From a virus: a DNA stretch of 45,875 bases. The notes beneath the pieces are model-generated. The model did no database searches and was not told the origin of the DNA. It was given only the letters and a program-made list of their open reading frames with translations. The stretch spans positions 1-45,875 of IMG/VR virus record IMGVR_UViG_3300011258_000408; one strand, written 5' to 3'. A program made the translations under genes and the position numbers. This document shows positions 20,657-29,165 of this stretch, piece after piece (within the stretch, counting starts at the first letter, position 1; every line of letters starts with the position of its first letter).

Positions 20657-22336
20657 ATGGCTTTTGTTAAAACAAGATTGCCTTGTCCTAAGTGTGGTGG
20701 TAAAGATCCAGTAGGTCTAAATGAGGACGGATCAGCTTACTGCTTTAGTTGTGCAGAAAGGATAGCAAACTACGACAGGGCAGTATCAGGTGATGATATA
20801 TCAGTAGATGAGTTAGCCCCTGTTACTGATATGAAAACATATAAAAATAATATGGCTACTGAAATCAATGCGCCGCTTACCAACGGTACATTTATACAGC
20901 TTAAAGATAGAGGTATCTCATTAGAGACAGCTAAGAAGTATGGCGTAAGGGCTACTGAAGACCTTCAAGGTAATACACTTTCCCATTCTTATCCTTACTA
21001 TACTGTCAATGAGATAGCAGGGTACAAGATAAGAACTGTAGGAGATAAACTATTTAGTTGGATGGGTTCACCTAAAGATGCAGGTTTATTTGGTCAGCAG
21101 ATATTCAGGGATGGTGGTAAGTATATAACTATCACTGAAGGTGAGTGTGATGCTATGGCAGCTTACGAACTACTAGGGTCGAAGTGGCCTGTAGTTAGCC
21201 TCAAGAATGGTGCGGCGGGTGCTGTCAAAGACATCAAAGAATCTATAGAGTTCTTAGAGAAATACGAAAAGATTATTATCTGTTTCGATAATGATAAGGC
21301 AGGGCGCGAGGCAGCTGTCAAAGTTGCTAGAGTTATTTCTCCCGGAAAAGCTAAGATTCTTTCGTTCCCTGAGGAAACTAAAGATGCTAATGACATGCTT
21401 AAAAATAAAAGGCATGTTGACTTTGTTAATAGATGGTGGGATGCAAAGACCTATACGCCTAGCGGCGTTCTAAACGCAAAGGAATTGTATGATAAGTATC
21501 AGAATAGAGAACGCAAAGAATCTATTCCTTACCCTTGGCAGGGACTTAACAAGAAACTTCTGGGCTTACGCCGAGGAGAACTTGTTACCCTTACAGGTGG
21601 CACAGGGCTTGGCAAATCCAGTATCACAAGAGAGCTTGAGCATTGGATTATTAATAACACTGAGGACAATGTAGGTATTGTAGCCCTTGAAGAAGATTAC
21701 TTGAGGACTCTTGATGGGATCATGTCCATCGAGGCTGACAGTAAACTCTTTATTGACTCAGTGAGGGATGAGTTTAATCCTACTTTAATTAAACAAATGT
21801 ACGATAAGTTGTTTAACAATGACAGGGTCTGGGTTCATGCTCACTTCGGTGCTACCGACATCGAAGAGATATTTTCTAAGCTACGCTTCATGATTGTAGG
21901 CTGTGATTGTAAGTGGGTTATCGTTGACCATTTACATATGCTAGTTGCAGCCTCAGTGGAGGGAGATGAGCGGCGTACTTTAGATAGTATTATGCATAGA
22001 CTTAGATGTATAGTAGAAGAGACAGGGGCAGGTATGATACTTGTCTCTCACCTCAGAAGAGTTGAAGGGAACAGTGGTCATGAGAATGGTGTCAGTGTAG
22101 GTCTTAATCACCTTCGAGGTTCCCAAAGCATAGCTCAGCTATCTGATTGTGTTATTGCCTTAGAGCGTAATCAACAAGCAGAGGATGACATTGAGTCGAA
22201 CACTACCCATATGAGAGTTTTAAAATCTAGATACACAGGTGATGTAGGTATGGCTGCTCACTTATTATATCATAATGATACTGGTCGCCTATCAGAGATA
22301 GATCCTGAAGACGAACTAGGAGAAGAAGTACTATGA
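20657..22336 (+). CDS. DNA primase-helicase, T7 gp4-like
   Basis: A 559-residue bifunctional replication enzyme. The zinc-binding domain has CPKCGG (C10, C13) and CFSC (C29, C32). The TOPRIM primase core has TEGECDAMAAYEL (E161) and CFDNDKAGREAA (D211, D213). The hexameric helicase has Walker A GGTGLGKSS at 314-322 and the VDHLHML strand. It unwinds the fork 5'-3' and lays down primers for the PolA enzyme encoded next. I chose the ATG at 20657, preceded by GGAG; a longer frame from 20612 would run through the terminator. The stop overlaps the PolA start (ATGA). Confidence 0.94.
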   Translation: MAFVKTRLPCPKCGGKDPVGLNEDGSAYCFSCAERIANYDRAVSGDDISVDELAPVTDMKTYKNNMATEINAPLTNGTFIQLKDRGISLETAKKYGVRATEDLQGNTLSHSYPYYTVNEIAGYKIRTVGDKLFSWMGSPKDAGLFGQQIFRDGGKYITITEGECDAMAAYELLGSKWPVVSLKNGAAGAVKDIKESIEFLEKYEKIIICFDNDKAGREAAVKVARVISPGKAKILSFPEETKDANDMLKNKRHVDFVNRWWDAKTYTPSGVLNAKELYDKYQNRERKESIPYPWQGLNKKLLGLRRGELVTLTGGTGLGKSSITRELEHWIINNTEDNVGIVALEEDYLRTLDGIMSIEADSKLFIDSVRDEFNPTLIKQMYDKLFNNDRVWVHAHFGATDIEEIFSKLRFMIVGCDCKWVIVDHLHMLVAASVEGDERRTLDSIMHRLRCIVEETGAGMILVSHLRRVEGNSGHENGVSVGLNHLRGSQSIAQLSDCVIALERNQQAEDDIESNTTHMRVLKSRYTGDVGMAAHLLYHNDTGRLSEIDPEDELGEEVL

Positions 22337-24078
22337 ATAAAAACTTAGTATTCGATGTAGAGACAGATGGGTTAGATCCTACAGAAATATTCTGTATTGT
22401 AACCTATGATGTTGATACAGGAATCACACAGACATTTGCACCTTCGGAGCTAGATGAGGCTTACAGGCTGCTACTTAACTGTGACAAACTTATCGGACAC
22501 AATATAGGTAACTATGACATACCAGTAGTAAAGAAGTTAGCAGGTGTAGACTTAAGCGAAAAAAGAATAATAGATACGTTAATATTATCTAGGCTGTTTA
22601 ACCCTACTCGTGCAGAGAATCATAGTCTTAAGAGTTGGGGCTACCGTCTTAACTTTCCTAAGACTGAGTTCGATGAGTTTGATTCTTACACTCCTGAGAT
22701 GCTTGAGTACTGTAAGAATGATGTGCTACTTAACTATAAAGTATACGAAGCTCTCCGCAAGGAATCCCGTGGCTTCTCTATTGACTCTATTAACTTAGAG
22801 CATAAGGTATCTAAACTTCTAAGAGATCAGGAGGATACAGGATTCTTATTTGATCAGCGAGCAGGTATGCTGTTACTGGCTGAGCTTAACGAGAAGGTCG
22901 AGGCTATAATTACAGAAGTACATAAGGTGTTTAGACCTAAACGAATAGAGACTAAAGTATATCCGAAGAGAACTAAAAGCGGTGCTTACGGTAAGCTTGG
23001 TGAGACAATGGAAGGTAAGCAAGTAAGACTAACTGAGGATGAGCGTAAGCGCATGCTGTCCAGTGGTTATATTACTTTAGTTAAAGTTATAGACTTTAAC
23101 TTAGGCTCTCGTAAACAGATAGGTGAGTACCTTCAAGAGTTTGGGTGGAAGCCTAAAGACTTTACACCTACAGGTCAGCCTATTATTGATGAGCCTACTC
23201 TTAAAAAGATTAAAGGTATCCCCGCTGCGCTTCTAATTGCAGAGTATCTTATGTTGCAGAAGCGTGTATCTCAGATAAACAGTTGGTTCAAAGAGCTAGC
23301 AGAAGACGGTAGGGTTCATGGTTATGTTAATCATAACGGAACTATTACTGGTAGGATGACCCATCGCAACCCTAACATGGCACAGATACCTAGCTCTAAC
23401 GCCCCTTATGGTAAAGAGTGTAGAGCTTGTTGGATTGTACCTGCTAAACATAAATTAGTTGGCATTGATGCTAGTGGTCTTGAGCTACGAATGCTTGCTC
23501 ACTATTTAGAAGATGAGGACTTTACAAATGAAATTCTCCACGGAGACATACACACAAGTAATCAAAAAAATGCAGGACTTGAATCTAGAAATCAGGCAAA
23601 GACATTCATTTATGCACTTATATACGGAGCAGGAGACGGCAAACTTGGAAGTGTGGTTGGAGGAAGCAACAAAGAGGGCCGTAGACTTAGAGATACTTTC
23701 CTTAACAATCTCCCGACATTTAAATCACTTATCAAGCGCGTTGAAAGAGCGGCAGCAAAGGGCTATATCAAAGGGCTAGATGGTCGCAAGATTATTATTA
23801 GATCCGCACACTCTGCACTTAACGCTTTGTTACAGGGGGCAGGTGCTATTGCTATGAAGCAAGCCTTAGTTATATTTAGTGAAAGCATTAAGCCTTACAA
23901 TGCTAAGATAGTAGGTAACATTCATGACGAATGGCAAGTAGAAGTTCCAGAGGAACATGCTGATACGGTGGGTAAGCTAGGTGTTGAGGCTATAATAGCC
24001 GCGGGGTTACACTTTGAAATGCGCTGCCCTTTAGATGGTGAGTATTCAATAGGAGATAACTGGAGTGAAACACACTAA
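22333..24078 (+). CDS. polA: DNA polymerase, family A
   Basis: A 581-residue replicative polymerase with proofreading. The 3'-5' exonuclease has DVETDGLD (D8, E10), HNIGNYDIPV and, at its end, YCKNDVLLNY. Polymerase motif A is GIDASGLELR (D379), motif B is RNQAKTFIYALIYGAG (419-434), and motif C is NIHDEW (H531, D532, E533). There is no 5'-3' exonuclease domain, as in T7 gp5. The position equal to E. coli Phe762 is Tyr (Y427). It starts within the primase stop (ATGA) and is shorter than T7 gp5 (704), so thumb inserts may be reduced. Confidence 0.95.
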   Translation: MNKNLVFDVETDGLDPTEIFCIVTYDVDTGITQTFAPSELDEAYRLLLNCDKLIGHNIGNYDIPVVKKLAGVDLSEKRIIDTLILSRLFNPTRAENHSLKSWGYRLNFPKTEFDEFDSYTPEMLEYCKNDVLLNYKVYEALRKESRGFSIDSINLEHKVSKLLRDQEDTGFLFDQRAGMLLLAELNEKVEAIITEVHKVFRPKRIETKVYPKRTKSGAYGKLGETMEGKQVRLTEDERKRMLSSGYITLVKVIDFNLGSRKQIGEYLQEFGWKPKDFTPTGQPIIDEPTLKKIKGIPAALLIAEYLMLQKRVSQINSWFKELAEDGRVHGYVNHNGTITGRMTHRNPNMAQIPSSNAPYGKECRACWIVPAKHKLVGIDASGLELRMLAHYLEDEDFTNEILHGDIHTSNQKNAGLESRNQAKTFIYALIYGAGDGKLGSVVGGSNKEGRRLRDTFLNNLPTFKSLIKRVERAAAKGYIKGLDGRKIIIRSAHSALNALLQGAGAIAMKQALVIFSESIKPYNAKIVGNIHDEWQVEVPEEHADTVGKLGVEAIIAAGLHFEMRCPLDGEYSIGDNWSETH

Positions 24079-24595
24079 CTATAAATTTGAAGACGGTGAG
24101 TGGTGGTACTATGGACAAGCAGATGGAAGACGTAGACTCAAGGCGCACCAAAAGAAAAACAAAACCAGAATGTTTATTGGTTCTAAATATATCAGCAAGA
24201 GTGTGCCTTATCATCAAGAAGGACGTTATAAAACTACTGCTGATGTAGCCTTTGCTAAGATGGCAGAAGGGCTTCCTGCTAAAAATGAAGGTCACATTTA
24301 TATTATATCTAATCAAGCTTGGAAAGGGTGGTATAAAATTGGCAGTGCTATGGATGCCCTAGATAGGCTGAAACAGTTTCAAACTTCTAGCCCTCTCCGT
24401 GATTACAAACTTGAGTATAAAATTAAAAGTAAAAATAGATTACAGGTAGAGATGGAAGTACACTCTCGTTTAAAAGAAAAGCATGAGCGTAAGTACGAAT
24501 GGTTTAAGATGGATAAAGACAAAGCTAAAAGATACATTCGTGAAGCCGTGGCTCGTGACAAACTAAGGAAGGAGATTCCTAATGAAACAACTTGA
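24065..24595 (+). CDS. GIY-YIG / T5orf172-type nuclease-like protein
   Basis: A 176-residue protein with a C-terminal domain like T5orf172/MUG113 in the GIY-YIG nuclease group: GHIYIISNQAWKGWYKIGSA, then ALDRLKQFQTSSP with the conserved Arg, and QVEMEVHSRL with the catalytic-type Glu. The N-terminal 75 residues (FEDGEWWYYGQADGRRRLKA) may form a small accessory domain. Free-standing nucleases of this type in phages can act in mobile intron-less homing or in host DNA breakdown. It overlaps PolA by 14 bp and the next nuclease by 14 bp, which suggests integration into replication rather than a recent insertion. Confidence 0.8.
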   Translation: MKHTNYKFEDGEWWYYGQADGRRRLKAHQKKNKTRMFIGSKYISKSVPYHQEGRYKTTADVAFAKMAEGLPAKNEGHIYIISNQAWKGWYKIGSAMDALDRLKQFQTSSPLRDYKLEYKIKSKNRLQVEMEVHSRLKEKHERKYEWFKMDKDKAKRYIREAVARDKLRKEIPNETT

Positions 24596-25439
24596 TACAT
24601 TAATAGAAGACATCTACTCTTCTATAGAACCTTTATGTCAAGGTGAAAGCTTAAATATAAGTGATGAAGAGCTAGATGCTTTTGTTGAATCTATGAAGCA
24701 AGCTATTGTTTCGTGGGCTAGGCCGTCTAAACGTGATAGTAATTTTAATGTAAGGATGTCTAATGTAGGCCGTCCTCTCCGTCAGTTATGGTATGAATCT
24801 AAGAGTGAAGTTAAGAACGTAGTTAACCCTCCCACTATGATTAAGTTTCTCTACGGTCATCTTCTTGAAGAAGTATTACTGATGCTTGTCCGTGCGTCAG
24901 GGCATACTGTTACCGATGAGCAGAAAGAGATTGAGCTTAATGGTATTAAAGGCCACATGGATTGTAAGATAAATGGTGAGGTAGTTGATGTTAAGACTGC
25001 GTCTTCCTTTGCTTTTAGAAAGTTTAAATATGGCTCTCTAGCAGAGGATGACCCCTTCGGTTACTTAGCTCAATTAGCAGGCTACGAGGAGGCAGAAGGG
25101 ACAGAAGAAGGAGGATTCTTAGTTATCAATAAAGAAACAGGGGAGTTATGTCTACACCGACCTGAGGATTTAGATAAGCCTAATGCAGGGATAAGAATTA
25201 AAAACATTGATAAAGTTTTAAAGAGAGCTACGCCTCCTGAAGAGTTATGCTATGAGCCTGTCGCCGAGGGTACAAAAGGTAACATGCGGATACATAAGAA
25301 CTGTAGCTACTGTGCCTTTAAGTTTAAATGTTTTAAAGATGTTAATGATGGTGAAGGTTTAAGAGGTTTTAAATATTCTAAAGGTGTGACTTACTTCACA
25401 AAACTAGTAAGCATCCCTAAGGTAGAGGAAGTATTATGA
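24582..25439 (+). CDS. PD-(D/E)XK exonuclease, Cas4/RecB-like
   Basis: A 285-residue nuclease. The fold's active site is seen in YGHLLEEVLLML (residues 91-102, with H93 and E96/E97), GHMDCKI (D127) and EVVDVKTA (D136, K138). Cysteines near the C-terminus (NCSYCAFKFKCF) resemble the iron-sulphur cluster of Cas4/AddB-type nucleases. In T7-like phages an exonuclease in this place breaks down host DNA and processes ends for recombination. It is coupled to the next gene by ATGA. Confidence 0.82.
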   Translation: MKQLDTLIEDIYSSIEPLCQGESLNISDEELDAFVESMKQAIVSWARPSKRDSNFNVRMSNVGRPLRQLWYESKSEVKNVVNPPTMIKFLYGHLLEEVLLMLVRASGHTVTDEQKEIELNGIKGHMDCKINGEVVDVKTASSFAFRKFKYGSLAEDDPFGYLAQLAGYEEAEGTEEGGFLVINKETGELCLHRPEDLDKPNAGIRIKNIDKVLKRATPPEELCYEPVAEGTKGNMRIHKNCSYCAFKFKCFKDVNDGEGLRGFKYSKGVTYFTKLVSIPKVEEVL

Positions 25440-25684
25440 ACGGAAGAGTAGCTAAGAAACACCGCAGGGCAGCAGACAAAGTAGCACTAGCTTGGCTTAA
25501 AACTTTAGTCAGCGAAGAAGAAGCCAAGGTTTATACTATTAAAAACTTTAAAGGTTATCTTACAAAGACTACTCACATCATGACAGAAGGGCAGTATACT
25601 ATTATGCCTCACTCTTATAGGTGGTTTACCCGTACTGTAAAGAAGTTTGGAGTAGATAAGCTTGAGCAAAGAATCAATAGATAA
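25436..25684 (+). CDS. Hypothetical basic protein (82 aa)
   Basis: An 82-residue, strongly basic protein (MNGRVAKKHRRAADKVALAW) with RWFTRTVKKFG near the end. It lies between two nucleases and overlaps both neighbours, so it probably works with them, but no family is recognised. It may bind nucleic acid judging from its charge. Confidence 0.65.
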   Translation: MNGRVAKKHRRAADKVALAWLKTLVSEEEAKVYTIKNFKGYLTKTTHIMTEGQYTIMPHSYRWFTRTVKKFGVDKLEQRINR

Positions 25685-25847
25685 CTTTGAAGAATCTGTT
25701 AAACTAATTGGAATGGTTTTAGTTCTTGCAGAGTATTTAGATAGTGGAACACCTGTAGAAGAAATACCTACGGTGTACCTACAAGAATTAATTGATAGAC
25801 TAACCGATGAGTTAAGTAACAGAAACGAAGAAGGGATAATACATTGA
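25662..25847 (+). CDS. Hypothetical acidic protein (61 aa), TTG start
   Basis: A 61-residue acidic helical protein (SKESIDNFEESVKLIGMVLV ... LIDRLTDELSNRNEEG). The likely start is TTG at 25662 with GGAG nine bases upstream; the first in-frame ATG (25713) would remove a third of the protein. It overlaps the next gene's start. No family recognised. Confidence 0.55.
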   Translation: MSKESIDNFEESVKLIGMVLVLAEYLDSGTPVEEIPTVYLQELIDRLTDELSNRNEEGIIH

Positions 25848-26362
25848 CAACTAAAAGCAAAATACGAAGTGGGTTAAGGCGTAAAAGAGTAAAGCGGCCT
25901 ATAGAAAAAAATGTACCTTCTACTTACGATTCTAACTGGGAGTTCGAGCTACACTCTGGGCTGCTTAAGAACTGGAAACATCACAAAGCAGAGCTTGTAA
26001 GCTATACAATTACGCATACTTATGAACCTGACTTTGTTAGAAGAGTAAAAGGTAAAACTATTTTACTTGAAGCTAAAGGTAGGTTCTGGGATTACTCTGA
26101 ATACAATAAGTACATTTGGATTAATAAAGTATTAGACAGTAACACTGAATTAGTTTTCTTATTTGCTAACCCTGCCGCTCCCATGCCACAGGCTAAGAGG
26201 CGTAAGGATGGTACAAAGAGAAGCCACGGTGAGTGGGCATCTGCTAACGGCTTTAGGTGGTACAGTGAAGACTCTCTGCCTAATGAGTGGATAGATCGTA
26301 AGTTTAGGAACAGCGATAGTTTTAAGATTGAGTACTACGATATTAATAAGGAAGTAGAGTAG
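25844..26362 (+). CDS. Endonuclease I (T7 gp3-like Holliday junction resolvase)
   Basis: A 172-residue nuclease that cuts branched DNA, freeing packaging from recombination junctions, and helps break down host DNA. Active-site pattern as in T7 gp3: NWEFELHSG (E33 or E35), YEPDFV (D63), ILLEAKGR (E76, K78). The N-terminus is basic. The start is a TTG at 25844 overlapping the previous TGA. Length is close to T7 gp3 (149) with a longer end. Confidence 0.87.
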   Translation: MTTKSKIRSGLRRKRVKRPIEKNVPSTYDSNWEFELHSGLLKNWKHHKAELVSYTITHTYEPDFVRRVKGKTILLEAKGRFWDYSEYNKYIWINKVLDSNTELVFLFANPAAPMPQAKRRKDGTKRSHGEWASANGFRWYSEDSLPNEWIDRKFRNSDSFKIEYYDINKEVE

Positions 26363-26487
26363 GCGCACTAAAGTGTCGAAAAGCATTATATAAAGCGCAC
26401 TAAAGTGTCGAAAAGCATTATATAAAGCGCATTAAAGTGTTTTATGTATCATATAATATACAAAGCAACATGTAAGGCGCATTTTAA
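26363..26487 (+). repeat. Tandem 32 bp repeats before the DUF3310/RNR operon
   Basis: Two identical 32 bp units (26363-26394, 26395-26426) start GCGCACTAAAGTGTCGAAAA and end ATTATATAAA. A third, changed copy starts at 26427 and a short fourth piece (GCGCATTTTAA) at 26477. The perfect copies contain the palindrome CACT-AA-AGTG and the AT palindrome TTATATAA. The place, between a nuclease gene and a nucleotide-metabolism operon, suggests an operator/promoter region. No full -35/-10 pair is clear. Confidence 0.78.
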
Positions 26488-26499
26488 TAGGAGTAATAA

Positions 26500-26757
26500 G
26501 TGAGCAGTAATAACATAAAAGTTACAGGTAGCGATCCAGTAAATAATCCTGCACATTATAATTCGGGTAAGCTTGAGTGCATCGAGGCGATGGAAGCCAT
26601 GCTTAGCCCTGAGGAATTTATAGGTTATCTGCGCGGTAATTCATTTAAATACAGATGGAGATTTCGCTACAAGAATGGTATAGAAGATTTACGAAAAGCT
26701 AACTGGTACGAACAACGACTTATTGATTACATTGTGGGAACAGACTATGAGTTCTAA
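26500..26757 (+). CDS. DUF3310 family protein
   Basis: An 85-residue protein with the signature VNNPAHYNSGKLECIEAMEA followed by IGYLRGNSFKYRWRFRYKNG and EDLRKANWYEQRLI, which defines the phage DUF3310 family (often annotated as nucleotide kinase-like). The start is GTG at 26500 with AGGAG nearby. It is the first gene after the 32 bp repeats and overlaps the RNR gene by 11 bp, consistent with a role linked to nucleotide supply, which is inference. Confidence 0.82.
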   Translation: MSSNNIKVTGSDPVNNPAHYNSGKLECIEAMEAMLSPEEFIGYLRGNSFKYRWRFRYKNGIEDLRKANWYEQRLIDYIVGTDYEF

Positions 26758-28633
26758 GATAGGTATTCAAGAATATCTTGGTATTAAAATTGATTATGAA
26801 AAGGAAGCTCTTTTAAATACATTCGCTAAAGAGACTCTTAAAGACAGATACCATTGGCAGGAAGAAGAATATGCTCAAGAATCTTTTGCGCGGGCTAGTG
26901 TCTATTGTGCAACATACCGTGGCGATACTGATTTCGCTCTTGCACAGCGACTTTACAATTATGTTAGCTCTCTCTGGTTCATGTTTAGCACTCCTATCCT
27001 TAGCAACGGGGGAACCAGTAGGGGCTTACCTATCAGCTGCTTTCTTAATTATGTCCCTGATAGCAGGTCTGGTTTATCTTCTCACTATGATGAGAACATA
27101 TGGCTCGCTAGTGGAGGTGGAGGCATTGGTGGATATTGGGGCGGTGTGCGTAGTAACGGTGTGGATACTGCTAACGGTAGTAAGTCTACTGGCTCAATTC
27201 CCTTTATGCATGTCGTGGATAGCCAGATGCTAGCTTTCAATCAAGGTATTACTAGGCGCGGTAGCTATGCTGCTTACCTAGATATAGGCCATCCTGAGAT
27301 TGATGAGTTCATTGCTATGCGTAAGACCACAGGAGGTGATCTGAATCGCAAGTGTTTGAACCTACATAATGGCGTTAATATAAATAATAAGTTCCTTGAA
27401 GCTGTAAAGAATGACGAGGAGTGGAGGCTGATAGACCCTAAGAGTAAGACAGCTGTAAAGACTGTTCAAGCTAGAGATTTATGGTGGTCTTTGATAACTA
27501 CTAGAGCAGAAACAGGCGAGCCTTACATAGTTAATATAGATAACTGTAATGATAAGATGCCCCAAGCTCAAAAAGATATTGGCTTGGCTATCAACCAAAG
27601 TAATCTTTGCTCAGAAATAACGCTGCCTACAAACGAAGAGCGTACAGCAGTGTGCTGCTTGTCTAGTGTTAATCTAGAATACTTTGATGATTGGAGCAAA
27701 GAAGAAACATTCGTTAAAGATTTAACTAAAATGTTAGACAATGTCTTAGAACATTTTATAGGGTACGCAGTAGACTTAGAATCTTTAGGTGTTTACAACC
27801 TAAGCTTTGATCGTTTTAAAAAGCATGTTAAAGAAGAGCATAAAGGTTTTACTAAAGCAGCTTACTCTGCCTATAGAGAACGCGCTATTGGTTTAGGGGC
27901 TATGGGCTTTCATAGTTACTTACAGAGTCATGGCATTCCTTTTGAGGGGATGTATGCTACTTCCTTTAATCACCGTGCCTTTTCTTATATTAAGAGTCAA
28001 AGTGTTGAAGCCTCACAAGAGTTAGCTGCTGAGCGTGGGGAAGCTCCTGACATGGTAGGTACAGGTATGCGTAATTCACACTTGTTAGCTGTTGCTCCTA
28101 ATGCTTCTAGTTCTATTATATGTGGAGGTACTAGCCCCTCTATAGAGCCTGTAAGGGCTAACGTGTTTACCCATAAGACTCTTACTGGCAGCTTTAAAGT
28201 AAAAAACAAATACCTAGATGACCTTCTTTTTGAGATTGAGCCTAACGAAAAGAAGAGGGAAAAGATCTGGAAAGATATAGCATCTGAAGCGGGGTCAGTT
28301 CAGCATTTAACTATCTTAACTGACGAGCAGAAAGAAGTATTTAAAACTGCACCTGAGTTAAATCAGATCTGGATTATTGAACACGCAAGGCATCGTCAGG
28401 ATTACATCTGTCAAAGTCAGAGTGTTAATCTTTTCTTCGTACCTCCTAAAGCTACAGAGCCTCAGGAAACTCATGATGCTTACTTGCAGTATGTCCATGA
28501 TGTACACTGGGCAGGTGCTAACGAACTAAAGTCTATGTATTATTTACGTTCGGATGCTGCTCGCTCAGTAGAGAATGTTAATGTTAAGATACCAAGAATA
28601 GACTTGGGGGAGTGTTTGAGCTGTGAAGGATAA
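26747..28633 (+). CDS. nrdA: Ribonucleotide reductase class I, alpha subunit
   Basis: A 628-residue catalytic subunit that turns ribonucleotides into deoxyribonucleotides. Key residues are PISCF (C98) and the pair partner CCLSSVNL (C303), NLCSE (N286, C288, E290) as the radical site, and MYYLR (Y598, Y599) for radical transfer. The C-terminal CLSCEG (C623, C626) accepts electrons from thioredoxin or glutaredoxin. It lacks the N-terminal ATP-cone that controls overall activity in cellular enzymes, so dATP feedback inhibition is probably absent. The ATG at 26747 is chosen; an upstream in-frame TTG lies inside the DUF3310 gene. Confidence 0.93.
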   Translation: MSSKIGIQEYLGIKIDYEKEALLNTFAKETLKDRYHWQEEEYAQESFARASVYCATYRGDTDFALAQRLYNYVSSLWFMFSTPILSNGGTSRGLPISCFLNYVPDSRSGLSSHYDENIWLASGGGGIGGYWGGVRSNGVDTANGSKSTGSIPFMHVVDSQMLAFNQGITRRGSYAAYLDIGHPEIDEFIAMRKTTGGDLNRKCLNLHNGVNINNKFLEAVKNDEEWRLIDPKSKTAVKTVQARDLWWSLITTRAETGEPYIVNIDNCNDKMPQAQKDIGLAINQSNLCSEITLPTNEERTAVCCLSSVNLEYFDDWSKEETFVKDLTKMLDNVLEHFIGYAVDLESLGVYNLSFDRFKKHVKEEHKGFTKAAYSAYRERAIGLGAMGFHSYLQSHGIPFEGMYATSFNHRAFSYIKSQSVEASQELAAERGEAPDMVGTGMRNSHLLAVAPNASSSIICGGTSPSIEPVRANVFTHKTLTGSFKVKNKYLDDLLFEIEPNEKKREKIWKDIASEAGSVQHLTILTDEQKEVFKTAPELNQIWIIEHARHRQDYICQSQSVNLFFVPPKATEPQETHDAYLQYVHDVHWAGANELKSMYYLRSDAARSVENVNVKIPRIDLGECLSCEG

Positions 28634-28772
28634 GTGTCAATGCACATCTACATGGGGAGATCGTGAAGCCCCCACAATATGTGACCAGTACAAACCTATG
28701 ACTACAGGCCCAGTAACTTACTGCGCGTGGTGTAAGCATGATAAGAAATGCCATGAGGAAAAAGAACAATGA
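28623..28772 (+). CDS. Small cysteine-rich protein (49 aa), GTG start
   Basis: A 49-residue frame from GTG 28623 to TGA 28772, overlapping the end of nrdA by 11 bp. It has six cysteines in a Cys/His pattern: CQC, TIC, YCAWCKHDKKCH. The YCAWC segment (CxxC) and the KKCH end could bind zinc; a redox role beside RNR is possible but unproven. GGGGGAG lies ten bases upstream, and the stop overlaps the next ATG (ATGA). The start codon is the weakest point. Confidence 0.55.
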   Translation: MKDKCQCTSTWGDREAPTICDQYKPMTTGPVTYCAWCKHDKKCHEEKEQ

Positions 28773-28921
28773 ATGGTAAAGGAAGTGGACGTAGGCCGCT
28801 GCTAACAGATAAAGAAAAGTTCGAGGCTAACTGGGACTTAATATTTAACAAGGGTAAAAAAGATGGAACAGCTACTAAATCTAGTAAGCCAGTGGAGCAG
28901 GGAAAGAAAGATAATAAGTAA
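28769..28921 (+). CDS. Small basic protein (50 aa)
   Basis: A 50-residue basic protein: MNGKGSGRRPLLTDKEKFEA, then NWDLIFNKGKKDG. The GSGRRP start and NWDxIF segment recall small phage proteins of unknown function; NWDKIF also occurs in the protein at 4614-4769. It is ATGA-coupled to the cysteine-rich gene and overlaps the MazG-like gene by 59 bp. Confidence 0.6.
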   Translation: MNGKGSGRRPLLTDKEKFEANWDLIFNKGKKDGTATKSSKPVEQGKKDNK

Positions 28922-29165
28922 CTCTACTCCTGTTGTTCAGTTTGCCAAGCTAGTATCAGAGATCGGTGAGCTTGCTGACAACGTAGTAAAAGGCCGCTGT
29001 GTGAAAGATGACATAGGGGATTGCTTAGTAGTATTAAATACACTAGCATTGATGCATAATACCACACTAGAACAGTGCTTAGCTCAGGCTTACGATGATA
29101 TTAAAGACCGTAAAGGTTACATAAATGAGCTAGGTATATTTATAAAAGAAGGGGATACAGCTTGA
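28863..29165 (+). CDS. MazG-like nucleotide pyrophosphohydrolase
   Basis: A 100-residue protein of the MazG-like all-alpha NTP pyrophosphatase group. The metal-binding pattern is KLVSEIGELADN (E33, E36) and KDDIGDCLVVL (D50, D53), within a four-helix layout. Such enzymes hydrolyse (d)NTPs or the alarmone ppGpp; in phages they are thought to adjust the nucleotide pool or the host starvation response. Placement between nrdA and nrdB supports nucleotide work. Its stop overlaps the NrdB start. Confidence 0.82.
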   Translation: MEQLLNLVSQWSRERKIISNSTPVVQFAKLVSEIGELADNVVKGRCVKDDIGDCLVVLNTLALMHNTTLEQCLAQAYDDIKDRKGYINELGIFIKEGDTA

